Shown piece by piece: positions 47,797 to 57,192 of a DNA stretch of 64,000 bases. Positions within the stretch are counted from its first letter, which is position 1, and every line of letters begins with the position of its first letter. The position numbers and the translations under genes are program-made. Origin of the DNA: Rhodospirillum sp. (GTDB taxonomy: Bacteria; Pseudomonadota; Alphaproteobacteria; Dongiales; Dongiaceae). The stretch lies in assembly GCA_013822765.1 (NCBI GenBank), contig PNKY01000004.1, forward strand, positions 62,001 through 126,000. Direction: 5' to 3'. Below the pieces are notes generated by a model. It had not been told where the DNA came from. It ran no database searches and saw nothing but the letters and a program-made list of their open reading frames with translations.

Positions 47797-49434
47797 ATGG
47801 ACCGCGAGGTCATGGAGTATGACGTGGTGATCGTGGGCGGTGGGCCGTCGGGCCTCAGCGCCGCGATTCGCCTGAAGCAGCTGGCCGCGGAAGACGGCCA
47901 CGAGGTTTCGGTCTGCGTGATCGAAAAGGGCGCGGAGATCGGCGCTCACATCCTGTCCGGCGCGGTGCTGGAGCCGCGCGCCCTCAACGAGCTGTTTCCC
48001 GATTGGAAAGAGAAGGGCGCCCCGCTCAACACGCCGGCGAAGGAAGACCATTTCCTGTTCCTCACCGCTTCGCGCGCGATCCGGATGCCGACGCCGCCGC
48101 AGATGCATAACGAGGGCAACTACATCATCTCCCTCGGCAACTTCTGTCGCTGGCTGGGCCAGCAGGCGGAGGCGCTGGGCGTCGAGATCTATCCTGGGTT
48201 CGCCGCCGCGGAGGTGCTGTTCGACGACGACGGCGCAGTGAAGGGTGTTGCGACCGGCGACATGGGCATCGGCAAGGACGGCCAGCCGACCGCCAACTTC
48301 ACCCGCGGCGTCGAGCTGCACGGCAAGCAGACGTTGTTCGGGGAAGGCTGCCGTGGCTCGCTCACCAAGGGCTTGTTCGAGCGCTTCAAGCTGCGCGAGG
48401 GCTGCGATCCGCAGACCTTCGGCATCGGCATCAAGGAACTGTGGGAAGTCGATCCCACAAAGCACAGCCAGGGCAAGATCACCCACACCATCGGCTGGCC
48501 GATGGACGGCAGCACCTATGGCGGCTCCTTCCTCTATCACCTGGAGAACAACCAGGTCGCGGTCGGCTTCGTGATCGGGCTCGACTACCAGAACCCGCAC
48601 CTCGCGCCGTTCGAGGAGTTCCAGCGCTTCAAGCAGCATCCGGCGATCCGCCCGATCTTCGAGGGCGGCCGGCGCATCTCCTACGGCGCGCGCGCGATCA
48701 ACGAAGGTGGCTTCCAGTCGATCCCCAAGCTCGTGTTCCCCGGCGGCTTGCTGATCGGCGACACCGCCGGTTTCCTCAACGTGCCGAAGATCAAGGGCAC
48801 CCACACCGCGATGAAGTCCGGCATGACGGCGGCGGAAACTTTGTTCCCGCGCCTCAAGGCCGGCACCGCGGCGGGCGCCGAGATCGCCGAATATCCGGAA
48901 GCGCTGAAAAAGACCTGGCTGTGGGACGAGCTCTACCGGGTGCGCAACATCCGGCCGTCGTTCCATGGCGGCATGATGATGGGCCTGGCCTATTCGGCGC
49001 TCGACACCTACCTCTTCCGCGGCAAGGCGCCGTGGACCCTGCACAACCATCCGGACCACACCCAGCTCCGGAAGGCTTCCGACATGCCGAAGATCCCCTA
49101 TCCGAAGCCGGACGGGGTGGTCACCTTCGACCGCCTGTCGTCGGTATTCCTGTCGGCCACCAACCACGAAGAGAACCAGCCGGCGCACCTGACGCTGAAG
49201 AACAAGGACGTCCCGATCGCCACCAACCTCGCGCTCTATGACGCGCCGGAGCAACGCTATTGCCCCGCTGGTGTTTACGAGATCGTGCGGGAAACCGATG
49301 GCAGCAATCCTCGGTTGCAGATCAACGCCCAGAATTGCGTCCATTGCAAAACCTGCGACATCAAGGACCCCACCCAGAACATCCACTGGGTGGTGCCGGA
49401 AGGGGGCGGAGGCCCCAATTACCCCAATATGTGA
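47797..49434 (+). CDS. Electron transfer flavoprotein-ubiquinone oxidoreductase
   Basis: A 545-residue membrane-associated flavoprotein passing electrons from ETF (fatty-acid and amino-acid oxidation) to ubiquinone. The FAD site is [20 protein letters not shown]; the 4Fe-4S site is [13 protein letters not shown] near the C-terminus with a further Cys upstream at YCPAGVYE. Length matches the family. ATG 47797 has GGGAGAAG upstream. No etfAB genes are in the window. Confidence 0.95.
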   Translation: MDREVMEYDVVIVGGGPSGLSAAIRLKQLAAEDGHEVSVCVIEKGAEIGAHILSGAVLEPRALNELFPDWKEKGAPLNTPAKEDHFLFLTASRAIRMPTPPQMHNEGNYIISLGNFCRWLGQQAEALGVEIYPGFAAAEVLFDDDGAVKGVATGDMGIGKDGQPTANFTRGVELHGKQTLFGEGCRGSLTKGLFERFKLREGCDPQTFGIGIKELWEVDPTKHSQGKITHTIGWPMDGSTYGGSFLYHLENNQVAVGFVIGLDYQNPHLAPFEEFQRFKQHPAIRPIFEGGRRISYGARAINEGGFQSIPKLVFPGGLLIGDTAGFLNVPKIKGTHTAMKSGMTAAETLFPRLKAGTAAGAEIAEYPEALKKTWLWDELYRVRNIRPSFHGGMMMGLAYSALDTYLFRGKAPWTLHNHPDHTQLRKASDMPKIPYPKPDGVVTFDRLSSVFLSATNHEENQPAHLTLKNKDVPIATNLALYDAPEQRYCPAGVYEIVRETDGSNPRLQINAQNCVHCKTCDIKDPTQNIHWVVPEGGGGPNYPNM

Positions 49435-49524
49435 GTGATTTTGGCAGGGACTGTTAACCCACGGCGTTCTATATATGAAGGCATGGAAGCTTCCCGCCAT
49501 AAGATCGGATTCGACGTGCAGATC

Positions 49525-51336
49525 ATGGACTTGACGCGCCGGCACCCGCCCAAGGTGCTGGCTGGCCTCGCCATCCTGGCCACTCTCGCCCTCGCGGCCT
49601 GCGGACCGGAAGAACCGGTGGCGGTCGCGGACGCCGAAGGCACGATGGTCGGCCAGAGCCCGGCCGCCAAGCAGGAGAGCTGGACCGGCACCGGCGCCTA
49701 TCTCGCCGGCACCGTCGCGTTCGAGCAGCGTGACATGCGCCAGGCCGCCGACCTGCTGACCCTCGCGCTGGGCGACAAGCTCGACAACAACGTGCTGGCG
49801 CAGAAGACCCTGGTGGCGCTGATGAGCGATGGCCGGATCGAGGACGCCATCAAGCTCGCCCACCGCATGCAGGATGCCGGTATCCGCTCGATCCTGGTCA
49901 GCCTGGTGCTGATGCAGGAGGAAGCGCGCAAGGGCGACTATGAAGACGCGCTGAAGCTGTCGCGCGAGCTACCGGACGACCGGCTGATGCAGGTGACGGC
50001 GCCGATGCTGCGGGCCTGGCTGGCGGTCGGCGCCAAGGGCAAGGACGCGGGCATCGCCGAGTTGAAGCCGCTGACCGAGATCGACGGCGCGCAGATGCTG
50101 GCGCAGATGCAGACGGCGCTGATCACGGATCACGGCGGCGACAGCAAGAAGGCGGCCGCCGATCTGCTCGCCGCCATCGACGAAGGCGCCGAGATTCCGG
50201 CGCAGCTGGCGGAGTTCTACGTCACGCTAGCGCTGCGCAACGGCGACGAGAAGGCGGCGCGCGCGATGGTGGAGCGCTATCGCACCCAGGCCCAAGGCCG
50301 CGGCGAGGACGTCGCGACAGCCATGGAGCGCCAGATCGGGCAACCCAAGCCCAAGGATCCGTTGGTCAAGGACCCCAAGCAGGGCTTGGCGATCGCCTAC
50401 ACCCAGGTCGCCATGGAGCTGATGGCGGACGACTACAACGGCGATGCGATGTGGCTGACGCACCTGGCGCTCGACCTCGATCCCAAGCTCGACATCGCGG
50501 CCCTGGCGCTCGGCGACCTGCATCGCCAGGCCAATCATCTCGACCAGGCGATCGATGCCTACAACCAGGTGCCGGAGAATTCGATCTTCCGCCGGCCCTC
50601 GCAGCTTTCGATCGCGGAATCCTATCGCCGGCAGGAGAAGTTCGCCGAGGCCGAGGGCATGCTGCGCAAGCTGATGGACGGCGACAAGACCGACATCTCC
50701 GCCGCGCAGCAGCTGGGCCAGCTGCTGCGCTCCAACAAGAAGTTCGAAGAGGCGGCGAAGGTCTATGGCGTGGCGATCGACCGGTTGGGTACGCTCGAGC
50801 CGGAAGACTGGCAGCTGTTCTACTACCGCGGCATCTCGTACGAGCGCGCCAAGCAGTGGCCGCAGGCGGAGAAGGATTTCCAGAAGGCGCTGGAGCTCTC
50901 GCCCGACGAGCCGTACGTGCTCAACTACCTCGCCTACACCTGGGTCGAGCGGCGCGAGAATCTGGACCAGGCGCTGGGCATGCTGGAAAAGGCGGTAGGT
51001 CAGCGGCCGGAGGAAGGCTTCATCATAGACTCCCTCGGCTGGGCGCATTTCATGCTCGGCCGCTATCCGGAAGCGGTCCAGGAGCTCGAGCGCGCGGTCG
51101 CGCTGGCGCCGACCGATCCGGTGCTCAACGATCACCTGGGCGACGCCTACTGGAAGGTCGGGCGGCACCAGGAAGCGCGCTTTCAGTGGTCGCGCGCCTT
51201 GAGCTTCGATCCGGAGCCGGACCAGGCGCCCAAGCTGCAGCAGAAGCTGGACCAGGGCCTGGTCGACAACGCCGGGACCGCTCCTGAGCAGCCGAAGGTC
51301 AACTCCCAGGCCGGCGGCACCGAATCCGGCGGCTGA
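49525..51336 (+). CDS. TPR-repeat lipoprotein
   Basis: A ~603-residue predicted lipoprotein: MDLTRRHPPKVLAGLAILAT then LALAAC as lipobox. The body is built of helical repeats; typical TPRs are clear towards the C-terminus, for example WPQAEKDFQKALELSPDEPY and YPEAVQELERAVALAPTDP. Probably a scaffold in envelope assembly; no partner is identified. ATG 49525 gives the best signal peptide; ATG 49483 would add 14 residues and has GAAGG upstream. It follows ETF-QO closely and precedes ispE by 37 bases. Confidence 0.85.
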   Translation: MDLTRRHPPKVLAGLAILATLALAACGPEEPVAVADAEGTMVGQSPAAKQESWTGTGAYLAGTVAFEQRDMRQAADLLTLALGDKLDNNVLAQKTLVALMSDGRIEDAIKLAHRMQDAGIRSILVSLVLMQEEARKGDYEDALKLSRELPDDRLMQVTAPMLRAWLAVGAKGKDAGIAELKPLTEIDGAQMLAQMQTALITDHGGDSKKAAADLLAAIDEGAEIPAQLAEFYVTLALRNGDEKAARAMVERYRTQAQGRGEDVATAMERQIGQPKPKDPLVKDPKQGLAIAYTQVAMELMADDYNGDAMWLTHLALDLDPKLDIAALALGDLHRQANHLDQAIDAYNQVPENSIFRRPSQLSIAESYRRQEKFAEAEGMLRKLMDGDKTDISAAQQLGQLLRSNKKFEEAAKVYGVAIDRLGTLEPEDWQLFYYRGISYERAKQWPQAEKDFQKALELSPDEPYVLNYLAYTWVERRENLDQALGMLEKAVGQRPEEGFIIDSLGWAHFMLGRYPEAVQELERAVALAPTDPVLNDHLGDAYWKVGRHQEARFQWSRALSFDPEPDQAPKLQQKLDQGLVDNAGTAPEQPKVNSQAGGTESGG

Positions 51337-51373
51337 GCCCGCCACGCGATCTCTCTCTGCGGTTCCGCCTGCC

Positions 51374-52222
51374 ATGCTCGCGCGCGCCAAGGTCAATCTC
51401 TATCTGCACATCACCGGCAAGCGCGCCGACGGCTATCATCTGCTCGACAGCCTGATCGTGTTCGCCGACACCGGCGACGAGATCTCGTTGGCGCCGGCTG
51501 ATAAACTCTCCCTGAGCATCGATGGCCCGTTCGCGGCCGGCCTTGGCACCGGATCCGACAATCTGGTGCTGCGCGCCGCAAAGGCGCTGCAGGAAGTAAC
51601 GGGACGACGCAGCGGCGCCGCCATCCGCCTCACCAAGAATCTGCCGGTTGCGTCCGGCATCGGCGGCGGTTCGGCCGACGCGGCTGCGACGCTCGATGGC
51701 TTGTGCGGCTTGTGGGATGTGGCGCCCGGACGCGCGGCGCTGCTGCAGATCGCGGCGAGGCTCGGCGCCGACGTGCCGGTCTGCCTCGACGGCGCGGCGA
51801 GCTTTGTCGGCGGCATCGGCGAAGATCTGGCCCCGGCGCGCGGGTTGCCGTCCGCATGGCTGCTGCTGGCGAATCCCAGGATCGCGACGCCGACGCCGGC
51901 GGTGTTCAAGGCGCGGCACGGCCCGTTCTCGAAAGCGGCGCGCTGGAGCGAACCGCCGCGCGACTTCGCCGAGTTCGCGGCGCGGCTGCGATCCTCCGCC
52001 AACGACTTGACCGAAGCGGCGATCGGCGTGACGCCCACGATCCGCGACGTGTTGGTCGCGCTGGCGGCCCTGCCGGGCTGCGTGCTGGCGCGCCTGTCGG
52101 GCAGCGGCGCAACCTGCTTCGGTCTGTTCGCGGACGAAGCCGGTGCGCGCGCCGCAGAACGCGAACTGCGCAGCGCGCGCCCCGACTGGTGGGTCACCGC
52201 CGCGCCGATCGCGCGTCCCTAG
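51374..52222 (+). CDS. ispE: 4-diphosphocytidyl-2-C-methyl-D-erythritol kinase
   Basis: A 282-residue GHMP kinase of the MEP isoprenoid pathway, phosphorylating CDP-ME at the 2-OH. N-terminal AKVNLYLHITGKRADGYHLL, ATP loop LPVASGIGGGSADAAA, and C-terminal LARLSGSGATCFGLF are the three family motifs. Length is typical. The stop codon overlaps that of the next, convergent gene. Confidence 0.95.
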   Translation: MLARAKVNLYLHITGKRADGYHLLDSLIVFADTGDEISLAPADKLSLSIDGPFAAGLGTGSDNLVLRAAKALQEVTGRRSGAAIRLTKNLPVASGIGGGSADAAATLDGLCGLWDVAPGRAALLQIAARLGADVPVCLDGAASFVGGIGEDLAPARGLPSAWLLLANPRIATPTPAVFKARHGPFSKAARWSEPPRDFAEFAARLRSSANDLTEAAIGVTPTIRDVLVALAALPGCVLARLSGSGATCFGLFADEAGARAAERELRSARPDWWVTAAPIARP

Positions 52223-52566
52223 TTACCGCTCAGCTCGGCCTTGGCGGCGCGCAACTCGTCGAGCAGCGCGAAACTGGGCGTGCCGTCGACCTCGATCCCG
52301 GCCGTCACCTGGAAATCGCGGATGGCATTGCGGCCCTGCTCATCGATTGCGCCGTCCACCGGGCCGGGCGGAAAGCCGAGCTGATCCAGCAACGCTTCGA
52401 TCTCGGTGAGTTCGGCGGTCGCGAGCGCGGCGGCGTTTCCACCGGCAAAGTGCCAGATGCCGACCGAGATCAGGATTGCGAGCGCGAGGACTGCGATGCC
52501 GCCCAGAAAACCAGTCCAGGCCGGGCGGGCATCGCGGGCTGCATTATCGACGCCGAGCGGATCCAT
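52219..52566 (-). CDS. Membrane-anchored peptidoglycan-binding (PGBD-1) protein
   Basis: A 115-residue protein with one N-terminal transmembrane helix (TGFLGGIAVLALAILISVGI) and a periplasmic PGBD-1 domain, LLDQLGFPPGPVDGAIDEQG followed by RNAIRDFQ. It probably tethers itself to the cell wall. Start 52566 gives MDPLG before the helix. Its TAG overlaps the ispE TAG in the shared tetranucleotide CTAG. Confidence 0.8.
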   Translation of the reverse strand: MDPLGVDNAARDARPAWTGFLGGIAVLALAILISVGIWHFAGGNAAALATAELTEIEALLDQLGFPPGPVDGAIDEQGRNAIRDFQVTAGIEVDGTPSFALLDELRAAKAELSGN

Positions 52567-52728
52567 GGCTCGAAAAATACCGGTGGTCCGCCACGGGCCG
52601 CAAGACCGCATCTTCTATTCGACCAATTGCGGAACCATGGCTTGTTGACCAGCTTGTGTCATGTGGCATGGTGGCATGAATCGCCACGCGGTGGACAAGC
52701 CGGCGCTGGCTCAAAATGGGAGGACACG

Positions 52729-53685
52729 ATGTTCGATCTTTCGCGGCGGCGGCTGATGTCCGGTATTCTCGCACTCGGTCTGTCGCTCGCGCCGGTCGCG
52801 GCCAGCGCCGACGATTTCGTGAACATCCTGACCGGCGGCACGTCGGGCGTCTATTATCCGCTCGGCGTTGCGATCTCGAAGGTCGTGACGGACAAGGTCC
52901 CGGGTACCCGGCCGTCGGTGCAGGCGACCAAGGGCTCGGTCGAGAATCTCAATCTGATCCAGGGTGGCAAGGGCGAGGTCGGGTTCACGCTCGGCGATTC
53001 GCTCGCGGCCGCGGTGCTGGGCTCAGCGGATGCGGGCTTCAAGGGTCCGCTCGACAAGGTGCAGACCATCGGCGCGATCTATCCAAACTTCGTGCAGATC
53101 GTTGCCTCCGAGGAGAGCGGCATCAAGAGCCTGGCCGATCTCAAGGGCAAGCGCGTGTCGGTCGGCGCGCCGAAGTCGGGCACCGAGCTCAACGCGCGCG
53201 CGATCCTCTCGGCCGCCGGCATGAGCTACGAGGATCTGGGCAAGGTCGAATATCTCGATTTTGCGCAGTCGGTGGAGCTGATGAAGAATCGCCAGCTCGA
53301 CGCCACGCTGCAATCAGCGGGTCTCGGCGTCGCGTCGATCCGCGACCTCGCCACCTCGGTGCCGATCGTGGTGGTCGAGGTGCCCGCGGACATCGCGCAG
53401 AAGCTCGGCCAGCCGTTCTTCTCCGCCGTCATTCCCGCCAACACCTATGAAGGGCAGGCGGCGGACGTGATGACGGTGGCGGTGCCGAACTTCCTGGTGA
53501 CGCGCGCCGATCTGTCGGATGAGCTGGTCTACAACATCACCAAGGCGATCTACGAGAACCTGCCGGAGCTGCAGGCCGCGCACGCCGCCGCCAAGGGCAT
53601 CTCGCTCGACAAGGCGGCGAAAGGCTCGCCGGCGCCGCTCCATCCCGGCGCGCTCAAATATTTCACCGAGAAGAACGCGATGTAG
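52729..53685 (+). CDS. TAXI-family TRAP transporter solute-binding protein
   Basis: A 318-residue periplasmic binding protein. A signal (MFDLSRRRLMSGILALGLSL, cleaved near ASADD) is followed by the TAXI signature ILTGGTSGVYYPLGVAISKV. It would deliver an organic acid or amino acid to the fused permease downstream. GGGAGGA precedes the ATG. A perfect hairpin separates it from the permease gene. Confidence 0.92.
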   Translation: MFDLSRRRLMSGILALGLSLAPVAASADDFVNILTGGTSGVYYPLGVAISKVVTDKVPGTRPSVQATKGSVENLNLIQGGKGEVGFTLGDSLAAAVLGSADAGFKGPLDKVQTIGAIYPNFVQIVASEESGIKSLADLKGKRVSVGAPKSGTELNARAILSAAGMSYEDLGKVEYLDFAQSVELMKNRQLDATLQSAGLGVASIRDLATSVPIVVVEVPADIAQKLGQPFFSAVIPANTYEGQAADVMTVAVPNFLVTRADLSDELVYNITKAIYENLPELQAAHAAAKGISLDKAAKGSPAPLHPGALKYFTEKNAM

Positions 53686-53690
53686 CGCAG

Positions 53691-53717
53691 ACGGCGGGAG
53701 CGTCATGCTCCCGCCGT
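53691..53717 (+). other. Intercistronic hairpin in TRAP operon
   Basis: ACGGCGGGAGC and GCTCCCGCCGT form an 11-bp perfect stem with loop GTCAT, between the binding-protein stop (53685) and permease start (53725). No T-run follows, so it is more likely an mRNA 3'-end stabiliser that boosts binding-protein levels, or a partial terminator. Confidence 0.75.
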
Positions 53718-53724
53718 TCATTCC

Positions 53725-56052
53725 ATGTCGCTTGATCTCGACAGCAAGCCAGCCCCCACGCCGCATCTGCCGTTCGGCGAAGCGGGGCTGACCGACGATC
53801 TGTTCAAGGCCGGCGCCGCCGGGCGGCTGCTGTTCTGGGTGGCGGTCGCGTTCTCCGTGTTCCAGCTGGTGACCGGATTCAACATCCCGCTGGACAAGGA
53901 TTTCTGGCCCGCGATCCTGCCGCACGTCGACCTGCTGGCGCTCGCGGGCGCTGCGCTGGCGCTCGGCGGCGTCAAGGTCGGCCGGGATTCGTACAAGCGG
54001 CGCGACGTGCGCGAAGGCTGGCTGGCAGTGATTTCGATGGCCGCGATCTTCGTGCTGCTGGAGCGCTACGCGGGCGGATTGCCCAGCCAGGTGCTGCGCA
54101 CCATGCATGTCGGATTCCTGTGCCTAGTCGGCGCGCTCGCGTTGTCCGCCAGCCTCGCGGCGGAACGCACGGTGGAGCGCGTTCTGCTGTGGCTGACCGG
54201 CGGCGCGGGGTTCCTCGCCGGTCTCTATCAGTGGCAGTTCTACTTCGACCTGGTGCAGCGCTCGGGCAATCTGCTGACGCAGGACATCGTCGTCGGCGTG
54301 ATCGCGCTCGTGACCTTGTTCGTGCTGGTCTGGCGCATCCTGGGGCCTGCTTTGCCGATCATGGCGGGGATCTTCCTCGCCTATTGCCTGTTCGGCAACC
54401 ACCTGCCGGCGCCGCTCGATCATCGCGGCTACGACGTGGCGCAGGTGATCGAGCATATGGTGTTCGGCACCGAAGGCATCTACGGCACGCCGACGCTGGT
54501 GTCGGCGACCTACATCTTCCTGTTCATCCTGTTCGGCTCCTTCATGGAGCAGGCCGGCGTCATCCGCTTCTTCAACGAGATCTCGATGGCGGCGTTCGGC
54601 CGCGCGCGCGGTGGGCCGGGCAAGGTGTGCGTGGCGTCGAGCGCGCTGATGGGCACGGTCTCCGGCTCCGGCGTCGCCAACGTGGTCGCCTCCGGCCAGT
54701 TCACCATCCCGCTGATGAAGCGCTTCGGCTTCACGTCGGCGTTCGCCGGCGGGGTCGAGGCCACCTCGTCGATGGGCGGGCAGATCATGCCGCCAGTGAT
54801 GGGCGCGGTCGCCTTCATCATGGCGGAGACCATCGACATGCCATACGCGGAGATCGCGAAGGCCGCGATCATTCCCGCGCTGCTCTATTTCTTCGCCTGC
54901 TTCTGGTCGGTGCATCTGGAAGCCGGCAAGCGCGGGCTCGAAGGCTTGCCGAAGGATCAGCTGCCGAGCTTCGTCGCCGAAGTGAAGGCGAACTGGCATT
55001 TGATCCTGCCGCTGGTGGCGCTGGTCTACCTGCTGTTCGCCGGCTTCACGCCGCTGTTCTCCGGCGCCGTCGCGCTGGCGCTCACGGTCGTGCTGATCCT
55101 GGGGGTGGCGATCGCCGCCGGCCTGCCGGTGACGGGACTGCGCGTGGTGTTCTGGCTCGCCCTTGCGGGCATCTGCGCCTACTCGGTGGCGATGAGCGTG
55201 GTGGTGGTCGCGCTCGTGACCCTGGCGCTGATCGTGCCGGCGCTGTTCACAGGGCGCGGGCGCGAAGCCTTGATCGCCTGCCGCTGGGCGCTGGCCGATG
55301 GCGCGCGCCAGGCGCTGCCGGTGGGCCTCGCCTGCGCGCTGGTCGGGATCATCATCGGCACCATGACCCTGACCGGGCTCGGCACCATCGTCGGCAACGC
55401 GGTGGTCTCGGTCGGCGAGAACAACCTGCCGCTCGCTTTGGTGCTGGTGATGGTGTTCAGCCTGATCCTCGGCATGGGCATCCCGACCATCCCCAACTAC
55501 ATCATAACGTCATCGCTGGCGGCGCCGATCCTGCTGCATCTCGGCGTGCCGCTGCTGGTCTCGCACATGTACGTCTTCTACTTCGGCATCATGGCGGACC
55601 TGACGCCGCCGGTCGCGCTGGCGGCGTTCGCGGCTGCGCCGATGGCGAGGGAGTCCGGCCTTAAGATCGCCGTACAGGCGGTGCGGATCGCGCTGCCGGC
55701 TTTCATCGTGCCGTACCTGACGGTCGCCGACCCGGTGCTCCTGCTGCAGCCGGTGCCCGGGCTGGAGGGCGTCGCCTATTGGCTGGACGTCGGCTACGTG
55801 GCGGCGAAGGCGACGCTGGCGGTGGTGCTGTGGGGCATTGCCGCCTTCGGCTTCCTGAACGCCCCCGTGAGCTGGGCCCGTCGGGCGCTGGCCGCCGCCG
55901 CGGCCGGGCTCCTGATCTTCCCCACCGTCGCCACCGACCTCATCGGCTTTGCCCTCGCCGCCGGCTTTTTTGGCTGGCAGCTGCTGGCCGCGCGCCGCGC
56001 CGGGCAGCGCGCCGGATTGGGCGCCGGACAGGGCGGCCGGGCGGTCCCCTGA
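53725..56052 (+). CDS. TRAP transporter fused permease (DctQ-DctM type)
   Basis: A 775-residue inner-membrane protein with many spans. The N-terminal ~200 residues are the small-subunit-like part; the rest is the large DctM-type domain, with SSALMGTVSGSGVANVVASG, EATSSMGGQIMPPVMGAVAF and ILGMGIPTIPNYIITSSLAA. Such fusions partner TAXI binding proteins and use an ion gradient. The C-terminus has extra hydrophobic segments. Ends ~70 bases before tRNA-Gln. Confidence 0.92.
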   Translation: MSLDLDSKPAPTPHLPFGEAGLTDDLFKAGAAGRLLFWVAVAFSVFQLVTGFNIPLDKDFWPAILPHVDLLALAGAALALGGVKVGRDSYKRRDVREGWLAVISMAAIFVLLERYAGGLPSQVLRTMHVGFLCLVGALALSASLAAERTVERVLLWLTGGAGFLAGLYQWQFYFDLVQRSGNLLTQDIVVGVIALVTLFVLVWRILGPALPIMAGIFLAYCLFGNHLPAPLDHRGYDVAQVIEHMVFGTEGIYGTPTLVSATYIFLFILFGSFMEQAGVIRFFNEISMAAFGRARGGPGKVCVASSALMGTVSGSGVANVVASGQFTIPLMKRFGFTSAFAGGVEATSSMGGQIMPPVMGAVAFIMAETIDMPYAEIAKAAIIPALLYFFACFWSVHLEAGKRGLEGLPKDQLPSFVAEVKANWHLILPLVALVYLLFAGFTPLFSGAVALALTVVLILGVAIAAGLPVTGLRVVFWLALAGICAYSVAMSVVVVALVTLALIVPALFTGRGREALIACRWALADGARQALPVGLACALVGIIIGTMTLTGLGTIVGNAVVSVGENNLPLALVLVMVFSLILGMGIPTIPNYIITSSLAAPILLHLGVPLLVSHMYVFYFGIMADLTPPVALAAFAAAPMARESGLKIAVQAVRIALPAFIVPYLTVADPVLLLQPVPGLEGVAYWLDVGYVAAKATLAVVLWGIAAFGFLNAPVSWARRALAAAAAGLLIFPTVATDLIGFALAAGFFGWQLLAARRAGQRAGLGAGQGGRAVP

Positions 56053-56066
56053 GCGCTTGGTCCCGG

Positions 56067-56095
56067 TTGCAAAGATGGGCCCTCTTGCCTATGGT
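56067..56095 (+). promoter_or_regulatory. Sigma-70-like promoter of tRNA-Gln
   Basis: TTGCAA (56067-56072), 17-base spacer, TATGGT (56090-56095); the predicted start is ~25 bases upstream of the tRNA. Each box matches the consensus at four of six positions. Confidence 0.5.
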
Positions 56096-56119
56096 GCGGC
56101 CGCCCTTTTTGGGGCCTGC

Positions 56120-56193
56120 TGGGGCGTAGCCAAGCGGTAAGGCAGCGGGTTTTGGTCCCGCCATCCCAGGTTCGAATCCTGGCGCCCCAGCCA
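56120..56193 (+). tRNA. tRNA-Gln (anticodon UUG)
   Basis: Cloverleaf with acceptor TGGGGCG/CGCCCCA, D-arm with AGCGGTAAGG, anticodon stem GCGGG/CCCGC around loop TTTTGGT (TTG = Gln), T-arm CCAGGTTCGAATCCTGG, discriminator G and encoded CCA. It stands alone, 67 bases after the TRAP permease. Confidence 0.96.
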
Positions 56194-56260
56194 GTTGAAG
56201 CGGGTCGTCTGACCTTCGCCCTGTGGTGCGCGCGATCGCACCGCGGCTCCATCGCTTCCT

Positions 56261-56905
56261 TTAGAGGACAGCGCGGCGCGCGGATGCGCTCAATCTATTG
56301 ATCACGGCCTGTGTGCGTTTCTTGGCCGGCAGGAGCAGCTCCCACGGGATGTCGTCATAGAGCGGCGTCAACTGGAAGGGCTCACCGCGCAAGGCCGCAT
56401 CGCGGCCATTCAACTTGAGGTCCTTGGCTTTGGCGACCGCGGCCTTCAGGGCATCCTGCTCGGACTCGCCAAGGAACTCGGCGGACTTGTAGCCGAACCG
56501 GATTCTGAGGTTCCTGGTCAGGCACGCGTCCTGCAGCTCGTACGGCATGCGATATTCCGTTTCCGAGAGCTGCGACACCCACAGCGCGTGGCCCTGCACC
56601 AGCGCCAGCACATCGACGGGGACCGGACCTTCCGGAAAAGCCTGGTAGCGCGAGCCGGTGATGGGGCGCTCAAGCGCCAGGAAATGCCTGACGTCCGCCA
56701 GCCACAACACCGCCATGACCCAGTTGAGCCGCAGCAGCGGGTGCTCCACGCGCCGCGGCGACGAGCGCAAATCCGCCAGGTAGTGAAGCGCGGCCACCAC
56801 CTTCCTCGGCGAGAACGGGAAGACGATCCGATCCCGCACGCCCAAGGCGTCCAGGATTTGCCGGCTGGTCGAGAGCGAGGACTTCGGAGCGAGTGTCTTC
56901 ACCAT
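56261..56905 (-). CDS. Panacea/SocA (DUF4065)-like protein
   Basis: A 214-residue protein. The central stretch LNWVMAVLWLADVRHFLALE, then ITGSRYQAFPEGPVPVDVL, matches the shape of Panacea domains (helix with LADxRxxL, then G-x-x-Y-x-A-x-x-x-GPVP), found in SocA-like antitoxins and proteolysis adaptors. The C-terminal 60 residues are charged and helical. ATG 56905 is used; the open frame begins at 56965. No partner toxin gene is recognised beside it; the right flank to 57192 is empty. It sits directly after a tRNA gene. Confidence 0.6.
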   Translation of the reverse strand: MVKTLAPKSSLSTSRQILDALGVRDRIVFPFSPRKVVAALHYLADLRSSPRRVEHPLLRLNWVMAVLWLADVRHFLALERPITGSRYQAFPEGPVPVDVLALVQGHALWVSQLSETEYRMPYELQDACLTRNLRIRFGYKSAEFLGESEQDALKAAVAKAKDLKLNGRDAALRGEPFQLTPLYDDIPWELLLPAKKRTQAVINRLSASARRAVL

Positions 56906-57192
56906 GGCATGAACACGGGAATGTAGCCGAGGAAAGCGGGTAGTGATCGCCGCCACGCGGAGCATGTGGATGGCGAGAAATGCAATGAAACAAAGCGGAT
57001 AGGCCGGGTAAACCGCGTGCCTGGCACGTTACGGTAAAATACCCCCTTCGGACTGCGCTTGCGTGTGACCATGGCCACGCGTCATCCAGCTCCACCGCGA
57101 CTAGGAAACGTCGCGCAGAATAGGTGCGAATGGACCGGACGGACCGAGAGAAGTCGGGTGTGTCCGTCGGCAGTTCACTGGATATGAACGCT

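Noticed and set aside
51703-53685. 660-codon frame extending the TAXI binding protein upstream
   Set aside because: It passes through ispE and the PGBD gene in another frame; signal peptide and GGGAGGA fix the start at 52729.
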